Shown piece after piece: positions 34,305 through 46,593 of a DNA stretch of 64,000 nucleotides (its first letter is position 1; every line of letters starts with the position of its first letter). Below the pieces are notes generated by a model. It worked only from the letters and a program-made list of their open reading frames with translations, was not told where the DNA came from and made no database searches. This stretch comes from Saccopteryx bilineata (lineage: Eukaryota > Chordata > Mammalia > Chiroptera > Emballonuridae), in NCBI RefSeq assembly GCF_036850765.1, contig NC_089494.1:54391809-54455808 (forward strand). The letters run 5' to 3'. The translations under genes were made by a program, and so were the position numbers.

Positions 34305-34676
34305 ATTATTATTTTTTTAAGTGAGAGGCAGGGTGGCAGAGAGACAAACTCTCGCATATGATCCAACCAGGATCCACCCAGCAATCCCATCTGGGGCTGA
34401 TGCTCTGCCCATCTAGGGTAGCTGCTCCATTGCTTGGCAACCAAGCTATTTTTTAGTGCCTGAGTAGACGCCATGGAGCCATCCTCAGCATTCAGGGCCA
34501 ACTTGCTCAAACCATTTGAGGCATGGCTGCCAGAGGAAGAAAAAGAGAGAGAGAGACAGGAAGGGGAGTGTTGAAGAAGCAGATGACTGTTTCTCCTGTG
34601 TGTCTTGACCTGGAATCAAATTCAGGCCTTTCACATGCCGGGCTGATACTCTACCATTGAGTCAAACAGCCAGGGC
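34305..34676 (-). mobile_element. Long tRNA-SINE (family A), diverged
   Basis: Older copy with head CCCTGGCTGTTTGACTCAAT read on the minus strand. Imperfect TSD GAGTTCCAAATATT (34291-34304) and AAGTTCTAAGTATT (34677-34690). Confidence 0.9.
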
Positions 34677-34690
34677 AAGTTCTAAGTATT

Positions 34691-36756
34691 CAAAGGCTCA
34701 AGAAACTCCAATAACTAGCCCAAGAAGGAATTTGGCAAACAGAAATTTTCTGTGGAAAGAATGGCCTCAGTATATCAGGAAAAGGAAGTCACACTCAAAA
34801 AGGGTAAATAAAGACAATTTAATCAAGGGATGATTTAAAAGTGTGAGGCCAGGGTTATAGGTAGCTAAAAAGGGATAGTAGAGTGAGTATCACCACTAGA
34901 CTTGAAGGCTAAGGCAAGAAAGCAATTACTGGGGCTCAGAGAAAGGGCACTAGCTGATGGAGAGCTACAAGATAGGAGAGTTTTCTTGTTGAGGAACCAA
35001 GCTGCTGACATCCGAGGGTCTGTCATGGAATAAAATCCCTAATTTTTCCCCCCTGAACTCACTAGTGTCCTTCCAGGGCCTTCCAATGACTATGACCAAC
35101 CAAAACCAGTGGACAGGAACATAGTTGATGTGGCCTATAGAAGGCAGCTGCCAAACACCTGCAGCAGAGGAAGGATATTTATGGAAAAGGCTAGAGGATC
35201 AAGACTGTCTAATACACTCAGTTTTACTAATATTCCAATAGTTTGAGGGTTGTTTATAAAAAAAAAAAATTCACTGAGTAAAAGTGTGTAGAGAGCAGTG
35301 TCAATGTTTCTGAGAGAGCATTTGTGAAGACTTGGCTGTTTGTTAATCAACTTCTTTAAGGAAAAAGGTAGGGCAGCTCCATCCTGAATATATGGGATGC
35401 CTTAATTCCTCCAAAAAACAAAAACAGCTTCCACCCTCCTCCCTTCTCTTCTACCTACTTGCTCAGTGTTTTAACATTGCCTACAAATTTATCATGGAAC
35501 AGGCCAACTGGGTTAGTGGTCAGAGTCATGGATTTGAACCATGTGTAGATCTAAACATTTCCTCAGTGATTCCAAGTCAAACGATTGTGTCATTTGTTTA
35601 ACTAAATCCTTCTTATATCACCCGTGTGTGTGATGAGATATGGAGTGTAGTTGGGGGCAGTGCAAATTCTTGTAAAGATAATGCCTTGAAAGGTCTTCAG
35701 AAGATTAATCCCAGGCTCTAGATCCTTCGCAGGAGAAACACTTATTTATCCTCTGGAGGGCCATTGTCTCTGGAATTTTTTTCATCCAACGGGGCCATGG
35801 TTTTAATCACATCCATCTTTGGGCAAGACAAAACTGTAACATGCACAAAGCACCTTTGTTTTGCTTGGATTATTACCACAGTAATGTAAATACCATCACC
35901 AGTTGTCATGTACTAAAACCTGACTCTAAAAGTGTTTTGCAGATATCTCCTTCTAGAAATGTAGAATCTTCGTTTCTAAGCAGTTCTATCAACATAATTT
36001 CCTTGTAAAAATTTTCATTCTTGAAGTGTACAATTCAATGATTGTTGTGAGACTACCCCACAATGTGATTTAAGAATATTTCCATCGTCCCATAAAGAAA
36101 GACTCCTTAATTTTTAAGTTTATGAAATAAGTACAAATGAATGACTCCTATTTAAGAATACAGTGTAAAAAGAGGTTTAAATATAGTCTGTTCTAATGTG
36201 AACAGTTATTATTTAAGTTGTGGCTTTTTGTAATTAGAATAATACCCCAAATTCTTGTCACTGAGTTGACAGACGGTTTGGGTAATGTGGTTGCTGTGAA
36301 TCTACTGCCAATCCATGGCAATGACTGGAATTTTAACTGAATTGTTTTTATGCTATATCAGAATTTGCTTCCAAGCTTAAGAATTTTCTTCCTTAAGTAG
36401 GAAAAAGCAGATATTTGAAAATTCTTATCTCTACAAATAATTGTATTAGGCCCTCTTTCATCATTCTGAGTAATGAGATTGTTTCCCTTCACGACTGCTG
36501 AAGACCAGTGGGGCTTGGAATCTCTGAAGATCAACACTCAAGCTTAAAGGACAAGCCCAGTTGCTACACTGAATCAGCTGTTTCCAAAAGCAGTCAACAC
36601 ATCAGGTCCAAAACTGGAAATGCCACTCCAGAGAAAGAGTGATCATCAATCTAAGAAACTTCCTCAGTCAGGTAATTACACAGCGTGAGCCTGAATCTAA
36701 CAAGAAAACTACCTTATCTTCTCTACATTTGCAACCAAAATTTTCTTTTCTGTGTA
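34691..36756. other. Unassigned sequence; possible MIR at about 35505-35600
   Basis: The phrase 'GTTAGTGGTCAGAGTCATGG' resembles a MIR 5' end. Nothing else recognised. Confidence 0.4.
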
Positions 36757-37020
36757 TTTTAGTTTCCCAGCGCAGCTCACACAAAATATCGCTACCTGGG
36801 TGTCTTAAAACAACAGAAATTTATTCTCTCACAGATCTAGAGGCTAGAAATCTGACATCAAAGTGTCAGCAGAGGTATGTTCCCTCTTTGACAGAGGATA
36901 AAATCCTTTCTTATCTTTTTCTAGCTTTTGCTGGTGACTATGAATCCTTGGTGTTTCTTAGTTTGCAGTTGTATCACTCTAATGTCTGTCATTATATGGC
37001 ATTCTTCTTATACGTATACC
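36757..37020 (-). mobile_element. MLT1-type LTR, 3' half
   Basis: Reversed MLT1 (ERVL-MaLR) LTR: 'TTAAAACAACAGAAATTTAT', 'CAGATCTAGAGGCTAGAAAT', 'CAAAGTGTCAGCAGAGGTAT'. It stops where the L1 cluster begins. The complementary half is at 50101-50312. No retroviral coding sequence. Confidence 0.8.
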
Positions 37021-38930
37021 ATTTTTAAGATGTTTTTATTTTTACAGTTGACACACAGCACATTGATTAAACATTTATATAACCTAAGAAGTGATCACTC
37101 GGTAAGTCTATTACCCATCTGACACCATACACAGTTATTATATTACTATTGACTATATTCCCCATGTTGTACTTTATATTCCCATGACTGTTTTTATTAC
37201 TGCCAATTTGCATATCTTAATCCCTTCCTCTAATTAATTCAGTCCCCCAACACCCCTCCTATATGGCCACCATCAAAATGTTCTCTCTATATCTAGAAAT
37301 TTGCTTCTGTTTTATTTATTTTGAGTTTTAGATTCACATATAAGTGAAATCACATGGTATTTGTCTTTTTGTGCCTGATCCATTTTATTTAGCATAATAC
37401 TCTCCAGATCCATACATTTGTTGCAGATAGCAACATTTCATTCATTTGTATGGCTAGGGAATATTCCATTGTATATTATGTACCATCTCTTCCTTATTTA
37501 TTCACCCAATGATGAACACTTAGGTTGCTTCCAGATCTTGGCCATTGTAAACAATACTGCAATAAAAATAAGATACATGTTTTTTTTTTATTTTAATTAG
37601 TATTTTGGTTTTCTTTGGATAAATATCCAGAAGTAAAATTGATGGGTCCTTTGTCTCTTGTTGTACCCTTTGTTTTAAAGTCTATTTATCTGATATAAGT
37701 ATTGCTACCCCAGCTGCTCTTTCTCATTTCCATTGGCATAAAATTTTTTTTTTTCCACTCCTTCACTTTCAGTCTGTGTGTGTCTTTCAATCTGAAGTAG
37801 GTCTCATGTAGACAGCATACGTATGTAATGTTTTCTTATCTACTCAGGCACCCTGTGCCATTTTATTATTTGTAATTTGTATCCTTCTTCTTCTTCTTCT
37901 TCTTCTTCTTCTTCTTCTTCTTCTTCTTCTTCTTCTTCTTCTTCTTCTTCTTCTTCTTCTTCTTCTCATTCTCCTCCTCTTCCTCCTCCTCCTCCTCCTC
38001 CTCCTCCTCTTTCTTCTTCTTTTTCTTCTTCTTCTTCTTCTTCTTCTTCTTCTTCTTCTTCTTCTTCTTCTTCTTCTTCTTCTTCTTCTTCTTCCTTCTC
38101 CTCTTTCTCCTCCTTCACCCTCTCCTTCCTCTTCTTTTTCTGCTTTGTCCTCTTCCTCCTCTTCTTCTTTTTCTTCCTCTTATTTCTCTTCCTCTTCTTC
38201 TTTTCTCCTTCTCCTCCCCTTCTTCTTCTTCTTCCTCCTCCTCCTCCTCCTCTTCCTCCTCCTCCTCTTCCTCCCCCTCCTCCTCCTTCTTCTTCTTCTT
38301 CTTCTTCTTCTTCTTCTTCTTCTTCTTCTTCTTCTTCTTCTTCTTCTCTTCTTCTTCTTCTTCTTCTTCTTCTTCTTCTTCTCTTCTTCTTCTTCTTCTT
38401 CTTCTTCTTCTTCTTCTTCTTCTTCTTCTTCTTCTTTCTTCTCCTCTTTCTCCTCCTTCACCTTCTCCTTCCTCTTCTTTTTCTGCTTTGTCCTCTTCCT
38501 CCTCTTCTTTTTCTTCCTCTTATTTCTCTTCCTCTTCTTCTTTTCTCCTTCTCCTCCCCTTCTTCTTCTCCTCCTTCTTCTTCTTCCTCCTCCTTCTTCT
38601 CCTCCTCCTCCTCCTTCTCCCTTTCTTGTAATACTGGTTTGATGGAGATAAACTTCTTTAGCTTTTTTTTGTCTGGGAAGTTCTCTACTTCTCTTTTGAT
38701 TTTCATTGATAGCCTGCTGGGTAGAATAATCTTGGTTCCTTGCTTTCCATCATTTTAAATATTTTGTGCCAATCACTTCTGGCTTGTAAAGTTTCTGTTT
38801 AGAAATTAGCTGACAGTCTTATGGAAGCGCCCTTATAGATAACTAATTGCTTTTTTGTTGTTGTTTTTAAATTTCTCTTTTTGTCTTTAATCATTGGGGT
38901 CTTTTCACACTCAACTAAAGGGAGTTCATG
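37021..38930 (-). mobile_element. L1 remnant: 3' UTR, ORF2 N-terminus and ORF1 C-terminus
   Basis: Antisense L1. 37021-37650 is an L1 3' UTR and terminal region. 37665-37860 is the ORF2 start (endonuclease N-terminal region). 38630-38925 is the ORF1 C-terminal domain. Most of ORF2 is missing at about 37650-37665. The inter-ORF spacer is replaced by the TTC array at 37883-38627. All frames are broken. Confidence 0.82.
37883..38627. repeat. TTC/GAA array with higher-order duplication
   Basis: About 745 bp of nearly pure pyrimidine on the plus strand. There are several long uninterrupted (TTC)n runs (37884-37966 holds about 27 units) separated by CTCCTC-rich blocks. A non-trivial block with TTCTCCTCTTTCTCCTCC and CTTTTTCTGCTTTGTCCTCT starts at 38096 and recurs at 38439, an offset of 343 bp. 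It lies in the L1 inter-ORF spacer. Open frames through it (poly-Ser, poly-Phe, poly-Leu) are artefacts. Confidence 0.97.
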
Positions 38931-39074
38931 ATATAATTTATTATTCCTTTTATATGACATTAAATACATTTTAAAATGAACTAATCTTGCAATAATTTGA
39001 TTTACATGGGATGAAATGTAGATTTTGAAAATACAAACATATAATTCTTTATTTCAAAAAGTCACATGTTAGGG

Positions 39075-39232
39075 AAAAAGTGAGAATAAATGGTAATGAA
39101 AGGAGACTGACTTGGGGTGGTGAACACACAATGCGGTATACAGATGATGTGTTGTGCAGTTGTGCACCTGAAACCTGTATAATATTAGTAACCAGTGTCA
39201 CCCTAATAGATTCAATAAAAAGAAAAAAAATC
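39075..39232 (+). mobile_element. L1 3' terminal fragment, sense
   Basis: 'GACTTGGGGTGGTGAACACA', 'CACCTGAAACCTGTATAATA', 'GTGTCACCCTAATAGATTCA' and an A-tail. It faces the antisense L1 that begins at 39345. Confidence 0.88.
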
Positions 39233-39344
39233 CTATACTTAACATTATTAAAATAAATGAAAGAAAATATTATGACTTTATGTAAGTCTGGTAAAACTCT
39301 ATTTTAAACACAGAATCTGTGAGGTATGCACATGTTTTGTTTTG

Positions 39345-40160
39345 TTTTGATTAAATTTATTGGGTGGCATTGGTTAATAAAATTATATAGGTTTCAGGTA
39401 TAAAATTCTATAGTACATCATCTGTAAATTTTATTGTGTATTTACTACCCCAAGTCAAGTCTCCTTCCACCACCATTTTCTCTCCTTTACCCTTTTCTAC
39501 CTTCCCCAATCCCCTTTCCCTCTTTTAATCACTATACTGTTGGGTCTATGAGTTTTTTATCCTTTGATAATCCCTTCACCTTCTCCAACCTCCCTCCCCT
39601 CTGACAGCTGTCTGTTCTCTGTGTTTATGAATCAGTTTCTATTTTGTTTGTTAGTATATTAGACTACTCATGTATAATAAGTAAAATGATATGGTACTTG
39701 TCTTTCTCTGACTGGCTTATTTCACTTAGCTTAATACTCTCCAGGTCTATCCATGTTGTAAGCAAAGATAAGATTTCCTTTCCAATTACAATATGTCTTG
39801 GTGTGGACCTTTTGAATTCATCTTGTTTGGGACTCTCTGAGCTTCCTGGGTTAGTATATCTATTCCCTTTGCTTGGTTAAGGAAGTTTTAAATTATTATT
39901 TTGAAATAGGTTTTCTATTTATAATTCTTTGCTCTCTGTCTTCTCCTTCTGATACTCTGGATGCAAATATTAATATACTTGATGTTATCCCAGAGATGCC
40001 TTAAATTATCCTCATTTTTGGATACTTTTTTTTTTTGATGATCTGATTGAGTATTTTCTGCTACCTTATCTTCCAGATTGCTGATTTGACCTCTGCTTTA
40101 TCTAATCTACTGTTGATTCCCTCCATAGTATTCTTCATTTCTAACTAGTTCTCTTACATG
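39345..40160 (-). mobile_element. Older L1, left part (3' UTR joined to ORF1)
   Basis: 39345-39782 is the L1 3' UTR ('TTTATTGGGTGGCATTGGTT', 'GTACTTGTCTTTCTCTGACT'). From 39783 the sequence jumps to ORF1 ('CAATATGTCTTGGTGTGGAC'), so ORF2 has been deleted. ORF1 coiled-coil sequence runs to 40160, where the younger L1 begins. It continues at 48124. Confidence 0.8.
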
Positions 40161-40716
40161 ATTTTTTTATTATTAATTTTAATGGGGTGACATTGATAAA
40201 TCAGGGTACATAAGTTCTGAGAAAACATCTCTAGGTTATTTTGACATTTGATTATGCTGCATTCCCATCACCAAAGTCCAATTGTCTTCTGTCACCTTCT
40301 AACACGTTTTCTTTGTGCCCTCCCCCAAGCCCCTCCCTCTCCTAACCCCCCCATAACAACCACACTCTTGTCCATGTCTCTGAGTCTCATTTTTATGTCC
40401 CACCTATGTATGGAATCATATAGTTCTTTCTGATTGACTTATTTTGCTCAGTATAATGTTATCAAGGTCCATCCATGTTGTTGTAAATGATCCGATGTCA
40501 TCATTTCTTATGGCTGAGTAGTATTATATAGTATACATATACCAAAGCTTTATAATCCACTCGTCCTCTGATGGATATTTGGGCTGTTTCCAGATCTTTA
40601 CTATTGTGAACAATGCTGCCATAAACATGGCAGTGCTTTTCTCCTTTTGAAACAGTGCTATGGTGTTCTTGGGGTATATTCCTAAAAGTGGGATAGCTGC
40701 GTCAAAAGGCAGTTTG

Positions 40717-41111
40717 GGCCCTGGCCAGTTGGCTCAGCGGTAGAGCATCGGCCTGGCGTGCGGGGGACCCGGGTTCGATTCCCGGTCAGGGCACATAGGA
40801 GAAGTGCACATTTGCTTCTCCACCCCCACCCCCTCCTTCCTCTCTGTCTCTCTCTTCCCCTCCCGCAGCCAAGGCTCCATTGGAGCAAGGATAGCCCGGG
40901 CGCTGGGGATGGCTCCTTGGCCTCTGCCCCAGGCGCTAGAGTGGCTCTGGTCGCAGCAGAGCGATGCCCCGGAGGGGCAGAGCATCGCCCCCTGGTGGGC
41001 AGAGCGTCGCCCCTGGTGGGCGTGCCGGGTGGATCCTGGTGGGGCGCATGCGGGAGTCTGTCTGACTGTCTCTCCCCGTTTCCAGCTTCAGAAAAATACA
41101 AAAAAAAAAAA
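40717..41111 (+). mobile_element. Long tRNA-SINE (family A) in L1 3' region
   Basis: Near-consensus copy with the internal duplication (about 40988-41027) and intact B-box GGGTTCGATTCC. TSD AAAAGGCAGTTTG at 40704-40716 and 41112-41124. Confidence 0.96.
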
Positions 41112-41936
41112 AAAAGGCAGTTTGATTTTTAATTTTTTGAGGAATCTCCATACTATTTTCCATAGTGGCTGCATCATTCTGCATTCCCACCAGCAGTGCA
41201 TGAGGGTTTCCTTTTCTCCACATCCTCGCCAGCACTTATTCTATGTTGTTTTGTTGATGAGTACCATTCTGACCGGTGTGAGTTGATATCCCATTGTGGT
41301 TTTAATTTGCATTTCTCTAATGATTAGTGATGTTGAGCATTTTTTCATATGCCTATTGGCCATCTGTATGTCCTCTTTGGAGAAGTGTCTATTCATTTTT
41401 TTCATCCATTTTTTGATTGGCTTGTTTTCCTGGTGTTGAGTTTTACAAGTTCTTTATAAATTTAGGTTATTAACCCCTTATAAGACATATTGTCAAAATG
41501 TTCTCCCATTGTGTAGTTAGTCTTTTTATTCTGTTCTTATTGTCTTAGCTGTGCAAAAGCTTTTTAGTTTGATATAGTCCCACTTGTTTATCCTGTCTTT
41601 TATTTCACTTGCCCATGGAGATAAATTGGCAAATATATTGCTGTGAGAGATGTCAGAGAGCTTACTGCCTATGTTTTCTTCTAAAATGCTTATGGTTTTA
41701 CGGCTTACATTTAAGTCTTTTATCAATTTTGAGTTTATTTTTGTGAATGGTAGTCTAGTTTCATTTTTTTTTTTTTTGCACGTAGCTGTCCAATTTTCCC
41801 AACACCATTTGTTGAAGAAGCTGTCTTTACTCCATTGTATGCTCTTACCTCCTTTGTCAAATATCAGTTGTCCATAAAGGTGTGGGTTTATTTCTGGGCT
41901 CTCTGTTCTGTTCCATTGATCTATCTGCCTGTTCTT

Positions 41937-42486
41937 TTTTTTAAATTTTTTTTATTATTTATTTTATTACAGAGATAGAGTCAGAGAGAGGGATAGAAAG
42001 GGACAGACAGACAGGAATGGAGAGAGGTGAGAAGCATCAATCATCAGGCTTTTTTTTTAAAGATTTTATTTATTCATTATAGAGAGGAGAAGGAGAGAGA
42101 GAAGGGGGGAGGAGCAGGAAGCATCAACTCCCATATGTGCCTTGACCAGGCAAGCCCAGGGTTTTGAACTGGTGACCTCAGTGTTTCCAGGTTGATGCTT
42201 TATCCACTGCGCCACCACAGGTCAGGACCAATCATCAGTTTTTCATTGTGAGTTGTGATACCTTAGTTGTTCATTGATTGCTTTCTCATATGTGCCTTGA
42301 CCGTGGGCCTTCAGCAGACCAAGTAATCCCTTGCTCGAGCCAGCGTCCTTGGGTCCAAGCTGATGAGCTTTTGCTCAAACCAGATGATCCCGCGCTCAAG
42401 CTGATGACCTCGGGGTCTTGAACCTGAGTCCTTTCACATCCCAGTCTGAAGCTCTATCCACTGTGCAACCGCCTGGTCAGGCTATA
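41937..42486 (-). mobile_element. Family B SINE inside L1 ORF2, itself split
   Basis: Minus-strand family B SINE, head near 42482 (CCTGACCAGGCGGTTGCACA). TSD TGCCTGTTCTT at 41926-41936 and 42487-42497. It is split by the family C SINE at 42048-42228. Confidence 0.93.
42048..42228 (-). mobile_element. Family C SINE nested in family B SINE
   Basis: Minus-strand, opening CCTGACCTGTGGTGGCGCAG when read on its own strand and ending in an AATAAATAAAATCTTT-type tail. TSD CAATCATCAG at 42038-42047 and 42229-42238. Confidence 0.93.
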
Positions 42487-45234
42487 TGCCTGTTCTTATG
42501 CCAGTACCAGGCTGTTTTGAGTACAATGGCCTTGTAGTATAACTTGATATCTGGAACTGTGATACCTCCCACTTTATTCTTCCTTTTCAAGATTGCAGAG
42601 GCTATTCGTGTTCTCTTTGGGTTACATATAAATTTTTGGAATATGTGTTCTATATCTTTGAAGTATGTCATTGGTATTTTCATTGGAATTGCATTGAATT
42701 TATAATTTGCTTTGGGTAATATAGACATTTTAATGATGTTTATTCTTCCTAAACATGAGCACAGTATATGCTTCCACTTGTTTGTATCTTCCCTGATTAC
42801 TTTTATCAATGTTTTATAATTTTCCAAGTACAAGTCTTTAATCACCTTGGTTAAATTTATTACTAGGTACTTTATTTTCTTGGTTGAAATGATGAAGGGG
42901 ATTGTGTCCTCAATTTCTCTTTCTGACAGTTCATTGTTAGTGTATAAAAATGCCTCTGATTTTTTAGTATTAATTTTGTATCCTGACACCTTGCTGAATT
43001 CATTTATCAAGTCTAGTAGTTTTTTGACTGAGACTTTGGAGTTTCTATATACAATAACATATCATCTGCGAACAATGGTAGTTTTACTTCTTTTTTTCCA
43101 ATTTGGATGTCTTTTATTTCTTTTTCTTGTCTGATTGCTATGGCTAGGACTTCCAGAACTATGTTGAATATTTGGGGTTAAAGGGGGCATCCCTGCCTTG
43201 TTCCTGATCTTAAGGGGATTGCTTTTAATTTTTGCCCATTGAGTATGATGGTGGCTGTGGGTTTGTCATAGATAGCCCTTATCATGTGGAGGTATGTTCC
43301 CTGTATTCCCATTTTGTTGAGAGTTTTGATCATGAATGGGTGCTGAATTTTATCAAATGATTTTCTGCATCTATTGAAATTATCATGTGGTTTTTCTCCT
43401 TCTTTATGTTTATGTGATGAATTACATTGATTGATTTGCGAATATTGTACCAACCTTGCCTCCCAAGAATAAAACCCACTTGATCTTGGTGTATGATATT
43501 TTTCATATATTGCTGGATCCGGTTTGCTAATATTTTGTTGAGGTTTTTAGCATCAAAATTCATCAGAGATATTGGCCTATAATTTTCTTTCTTTGTGTTG
43601 TCTTTGCCTGGTTTTGGAATCAGAATTATGCTTGCCTCATAAAAGGAGCTTGGAAGTCTTCCTTCCTCTTGAATTTTTTGAAATAGCTTGAGAAGGATAG
43701 GAGTTATTTCTTCTTTGAATATTTGGTAGAATACTTGTGAAGCCATTAGGCCCAGGACTTTTTTTGGGGGAAGTTTTTTGATAACTGTTTGATCTCATTT
43801 GTTGTAATCAGTCTGTTTAGGTTTTCTGATTCTTCCAGATTAATTTTTGGAAGATTATATGTTTCAAGGAATTTGTCCATTTCATCTAGGTTGTCTAGTT
43901 TTTTGGCGTACAGTTCTTCATAGTATTTTCTTACAATATTTTGTATTTCTGTTGTGTCAGTTGTTATTTCTCCACTCTCATTTCTAATTTCTTTTATTTG
44001 AATCCTCTCTCTTTTTTCCTTGGTGAGTCTCATTATAGGTTCATTGATCTTGTTTACCTTTTCAAAGAACCAGCTCCTGGTTTTATTGATTCTCTGTATT
44101 GTTTCTTTGCCTCTATGTTATTTATTTCCACTCTGATCTTTATTATTTTTTTCTTTCTACTACTTCTGGGCTTTACTTGCTGTTCTGTTTCTAGTTCTTT
44201 CAGATGCAGGGTCAAGTTGTTTATTTGAGCTATTTTAGCCTCTTAAGGTATGCCTGTAATGCTATGAACTTCTCTCTCAGGACTACTTTTGCTGTGTCCC
44301 ATAAATTTTGAGTTGATGTATGCTCATTATCATTCATTTCTAGGAATTTTTTATTTCTTCTTTGATGTCATTGTTAACCCAGTTGTTATTTAATAACATG
44401 CTATTTAGTTGCCAAGTGTTTGAATATTTTTTACTTTTTCTGTTGTGGTTGATTTCTAGTTTCATGCCATTGTGATCAGAAAAAGCGCTTGATATGATTT
44501 CAATCTTCTTAAATTTATTGAGACTGTTTTTGTGCCCTAACATGTGGTTTATCCTAGAGAATATACCATGAGCACTTGAAAAGAATGTATATTCTGCTGC
44601 TTTGGGGTGAAATGTTCTGAAGATATCCATAAAATCGAGGTGATCTAGTGTGTCCTTTAAGACTGCTGTTTCTTTGTTAATTTTCACTCTTGAGCATCTA
44701 TTGAATATCTAGTGACATTAGTGGGGCATTAAAATTCTCTATTATTATAATATTGCTGTTGATCTTGCTCTTTAAATTCATCAAAGTCTGTTTTATATAT
44801 TTAGGTGCTCTTATATTAGGTGTGTAGATATTTATAATGGTTATATCTTCCTGTTGGATTGCTCCCTTTATCATTATGTAATGACTGTTTTTTTATCTCT
44901 TTATTATATCCTTTGTTTTAAAGTCCATTTTGTCTGATATAAGTATTGCTACCCCAGCTTCTTTTTTTATTTCCTTTTGCGTGAAATATTTTTTTCATCC
45001 TTTTTATCTTCAGTCTATGTGCATCTTTTGTTTTAAGGTGTGTCTCTTGTAGACAGCATATGTATGGGTCCTGTTTTCTTATCCATGCAGATACCCTATG
45101 TCTTTTGATCGGATCATTTAATTCATTTACATTTAAGGTTATTATTGATATGTAATTTATTTTAAATTGTATGTTTATTGCCATTTTATTCTCTAAAACT
45201 GTATTCCTCTTTTGCTATATTCTTTTCCCCCTTT

Positions 45235-46593
45235 TTACAACAGGCCACTTAACATTTCTTGCAGCATTGGTTTGGTTGTAGTGAATTCTTTGAGTTTTTT
45301 TTTGTCTGGAAAGCTTTTTATTTCTTCTTCAATTTTAAATGATAGCCTTGCTGGATAAAGCAGTCTTGGTTGTAGGCTCTTGTTCGGCATTACTTTGAAT
45401 ATTCCTTGCCATTCCCTTTTGGCCTCAAGTGTTTCTGTTGAGAAGTCAGAAGTCATCCTTATGGGGGCTCCTTTGTAGGTGATAGCCTTTTTTTCTCTAG
45501 CAGCTTTTAATATTTTCTCTTTATCATTTAGCTTTGGTATTTTAATTATGATGTGTCTTGGTGTAGATTTCCTTGGGGTTCTCTTTAATGGAATGCTCTG
45601 TGCTTCTTGAACTTGTGAGATGTTTTCCTGCCTTAATTTAGGGAAGTTTTCAGCTATGATATGTTTGAACAAAGTCTCTATCCCTTGTTCTTTCTCTTCT
45701 TCTTCAGGAACCCCTATGATGCAGATGTTATTTCTCACTTTTTTTATAAATAAATTTTTATTAATTTTAATGGGGTGACATTAATAAATCAGGGTACATA
45801 TATTCAAAGAAAACATGTCCAGGTTATCTTGTCATTCAATTGTGTTGCATACCCATCACCCAAAGTCAGATTGTCCTCTATCACCTTCTATCTAGTTTTC
45901 TTTGTGCCCCTCCCCCTCCCCCTCTCCCTTCTTCCCTCCCCCCACCTCCCGTAACCACCACACTCTTGTCCATGTCTCTTAGTCTCATTTTTATGTCCCA
46001 CCAATGTATGGAATCCTGCAGTTCTTGTTTTTTTCTGATTTACTTATTTCACTCCATATAATGTTATCAAGATCCCACCATTTTGTTGTAAGTGATCAGA
46101 TGTCATCATTTCTTATGGCTGAATAGTATAGCATGGTGTATATGTGCCACATCTTCTTTATCCAGTCTTCTATTTTTTTTTTACTCATGTTGTCACAGAA
46201 CTCTCTTAGAGTTTCCTCAGACTTTTTGAATCTCTTTTCTTTTTTCTGCTCTGCTTCTGTGCCTTCATTTATCTTGTTTTCTAACTTGCTGATTTGATTC
46301 TCAACTTCATCCATCCTGCTTTTAATTCCTTCTATTGTGTTCTTCATTTCTGATATTGTATTTGTCATTTCTGACTGATTCCTTTTTATTATTTTAATGT
46401 CCTTTTTTATATTTGCTATCTCTTTATTTAGGTGTTCATAATGACCATCTATTATTGTTCTAAGATCTTTGAGCATCCTAACAATCATTATTTTAAACTC
46501 TACATCCAGTAATTGGGTTATATCTGTCTCATTCAGGTCCTTTTCTGGGGATTTCTCTTGACTCATTTGTGTTGCATTTCTCTGCCTTCCCAT
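45235..46593 (-). pseudogene. L1 ORF1 (RNA-binding chaperone), split by an L1 insertion
   Basis: The N-terminus starts with an ATG at 46593 (MGRQRNATQMSQEK) and has a heptad-rich coiled coil to about 46190. The C-terminal RRM and CTD are at 45738-45235, with ICIIGVPEEEE, RHIIIKI, DFSTETLEAKREWQ and LLYPARLSF. The L1 fragment at 45740-46173 breaks it at an AAA-rich (Lys) codon run. Otherwise both halves are long and open, so ORF1 decayed less than ORF2. Confidence 0.92.
45740..46173 (-). mobile_element. L1 3' end inserted in L1 ORF1
   Basis: An L1 3' UTR and terminal segment of the same subfamily as its host ('AATGGGGTGACATTAATAAA', 'CTTGTCCATGTCTCTTAGTC', 'TCATTTCTTATGGCTGAATA'). T-runs on both sides (45739-45745 and 46173-46182) form a homopolymer TSD. 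Confidence 0.9.

Larger units (their letters stand above)
41115..45184 (-). pseudogene. L1 ORF2 (endonuclease-reverse transcriptase), broken
   Basis: Starts with an ATG at 45184 and the endonuclease N-terminus (residues like NVNELNDPIKRH and CCLQETH). The endonuclease SDHN motif lies in 44340-44687. The reverse transcriptase spans about 43750-43000, with [21 protein letters not shown] and the catalytic FADD at 43061-43072. The C-terminal part continues at 42486-43010 and 41526-41726. Frameshifts and stops divide it into at least six frames, and SINE insertion at 41937-42486 interrupts it. It is normally about 1,275 residues. Non-functional. Confidence 0.9.

Noticed and set aside
37877..38758. 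293-codon and 165-codon frames rich in Ser, Phe and Leu
   Set aside because: These are translations of the TTC/CTC microsatellite in different frames.
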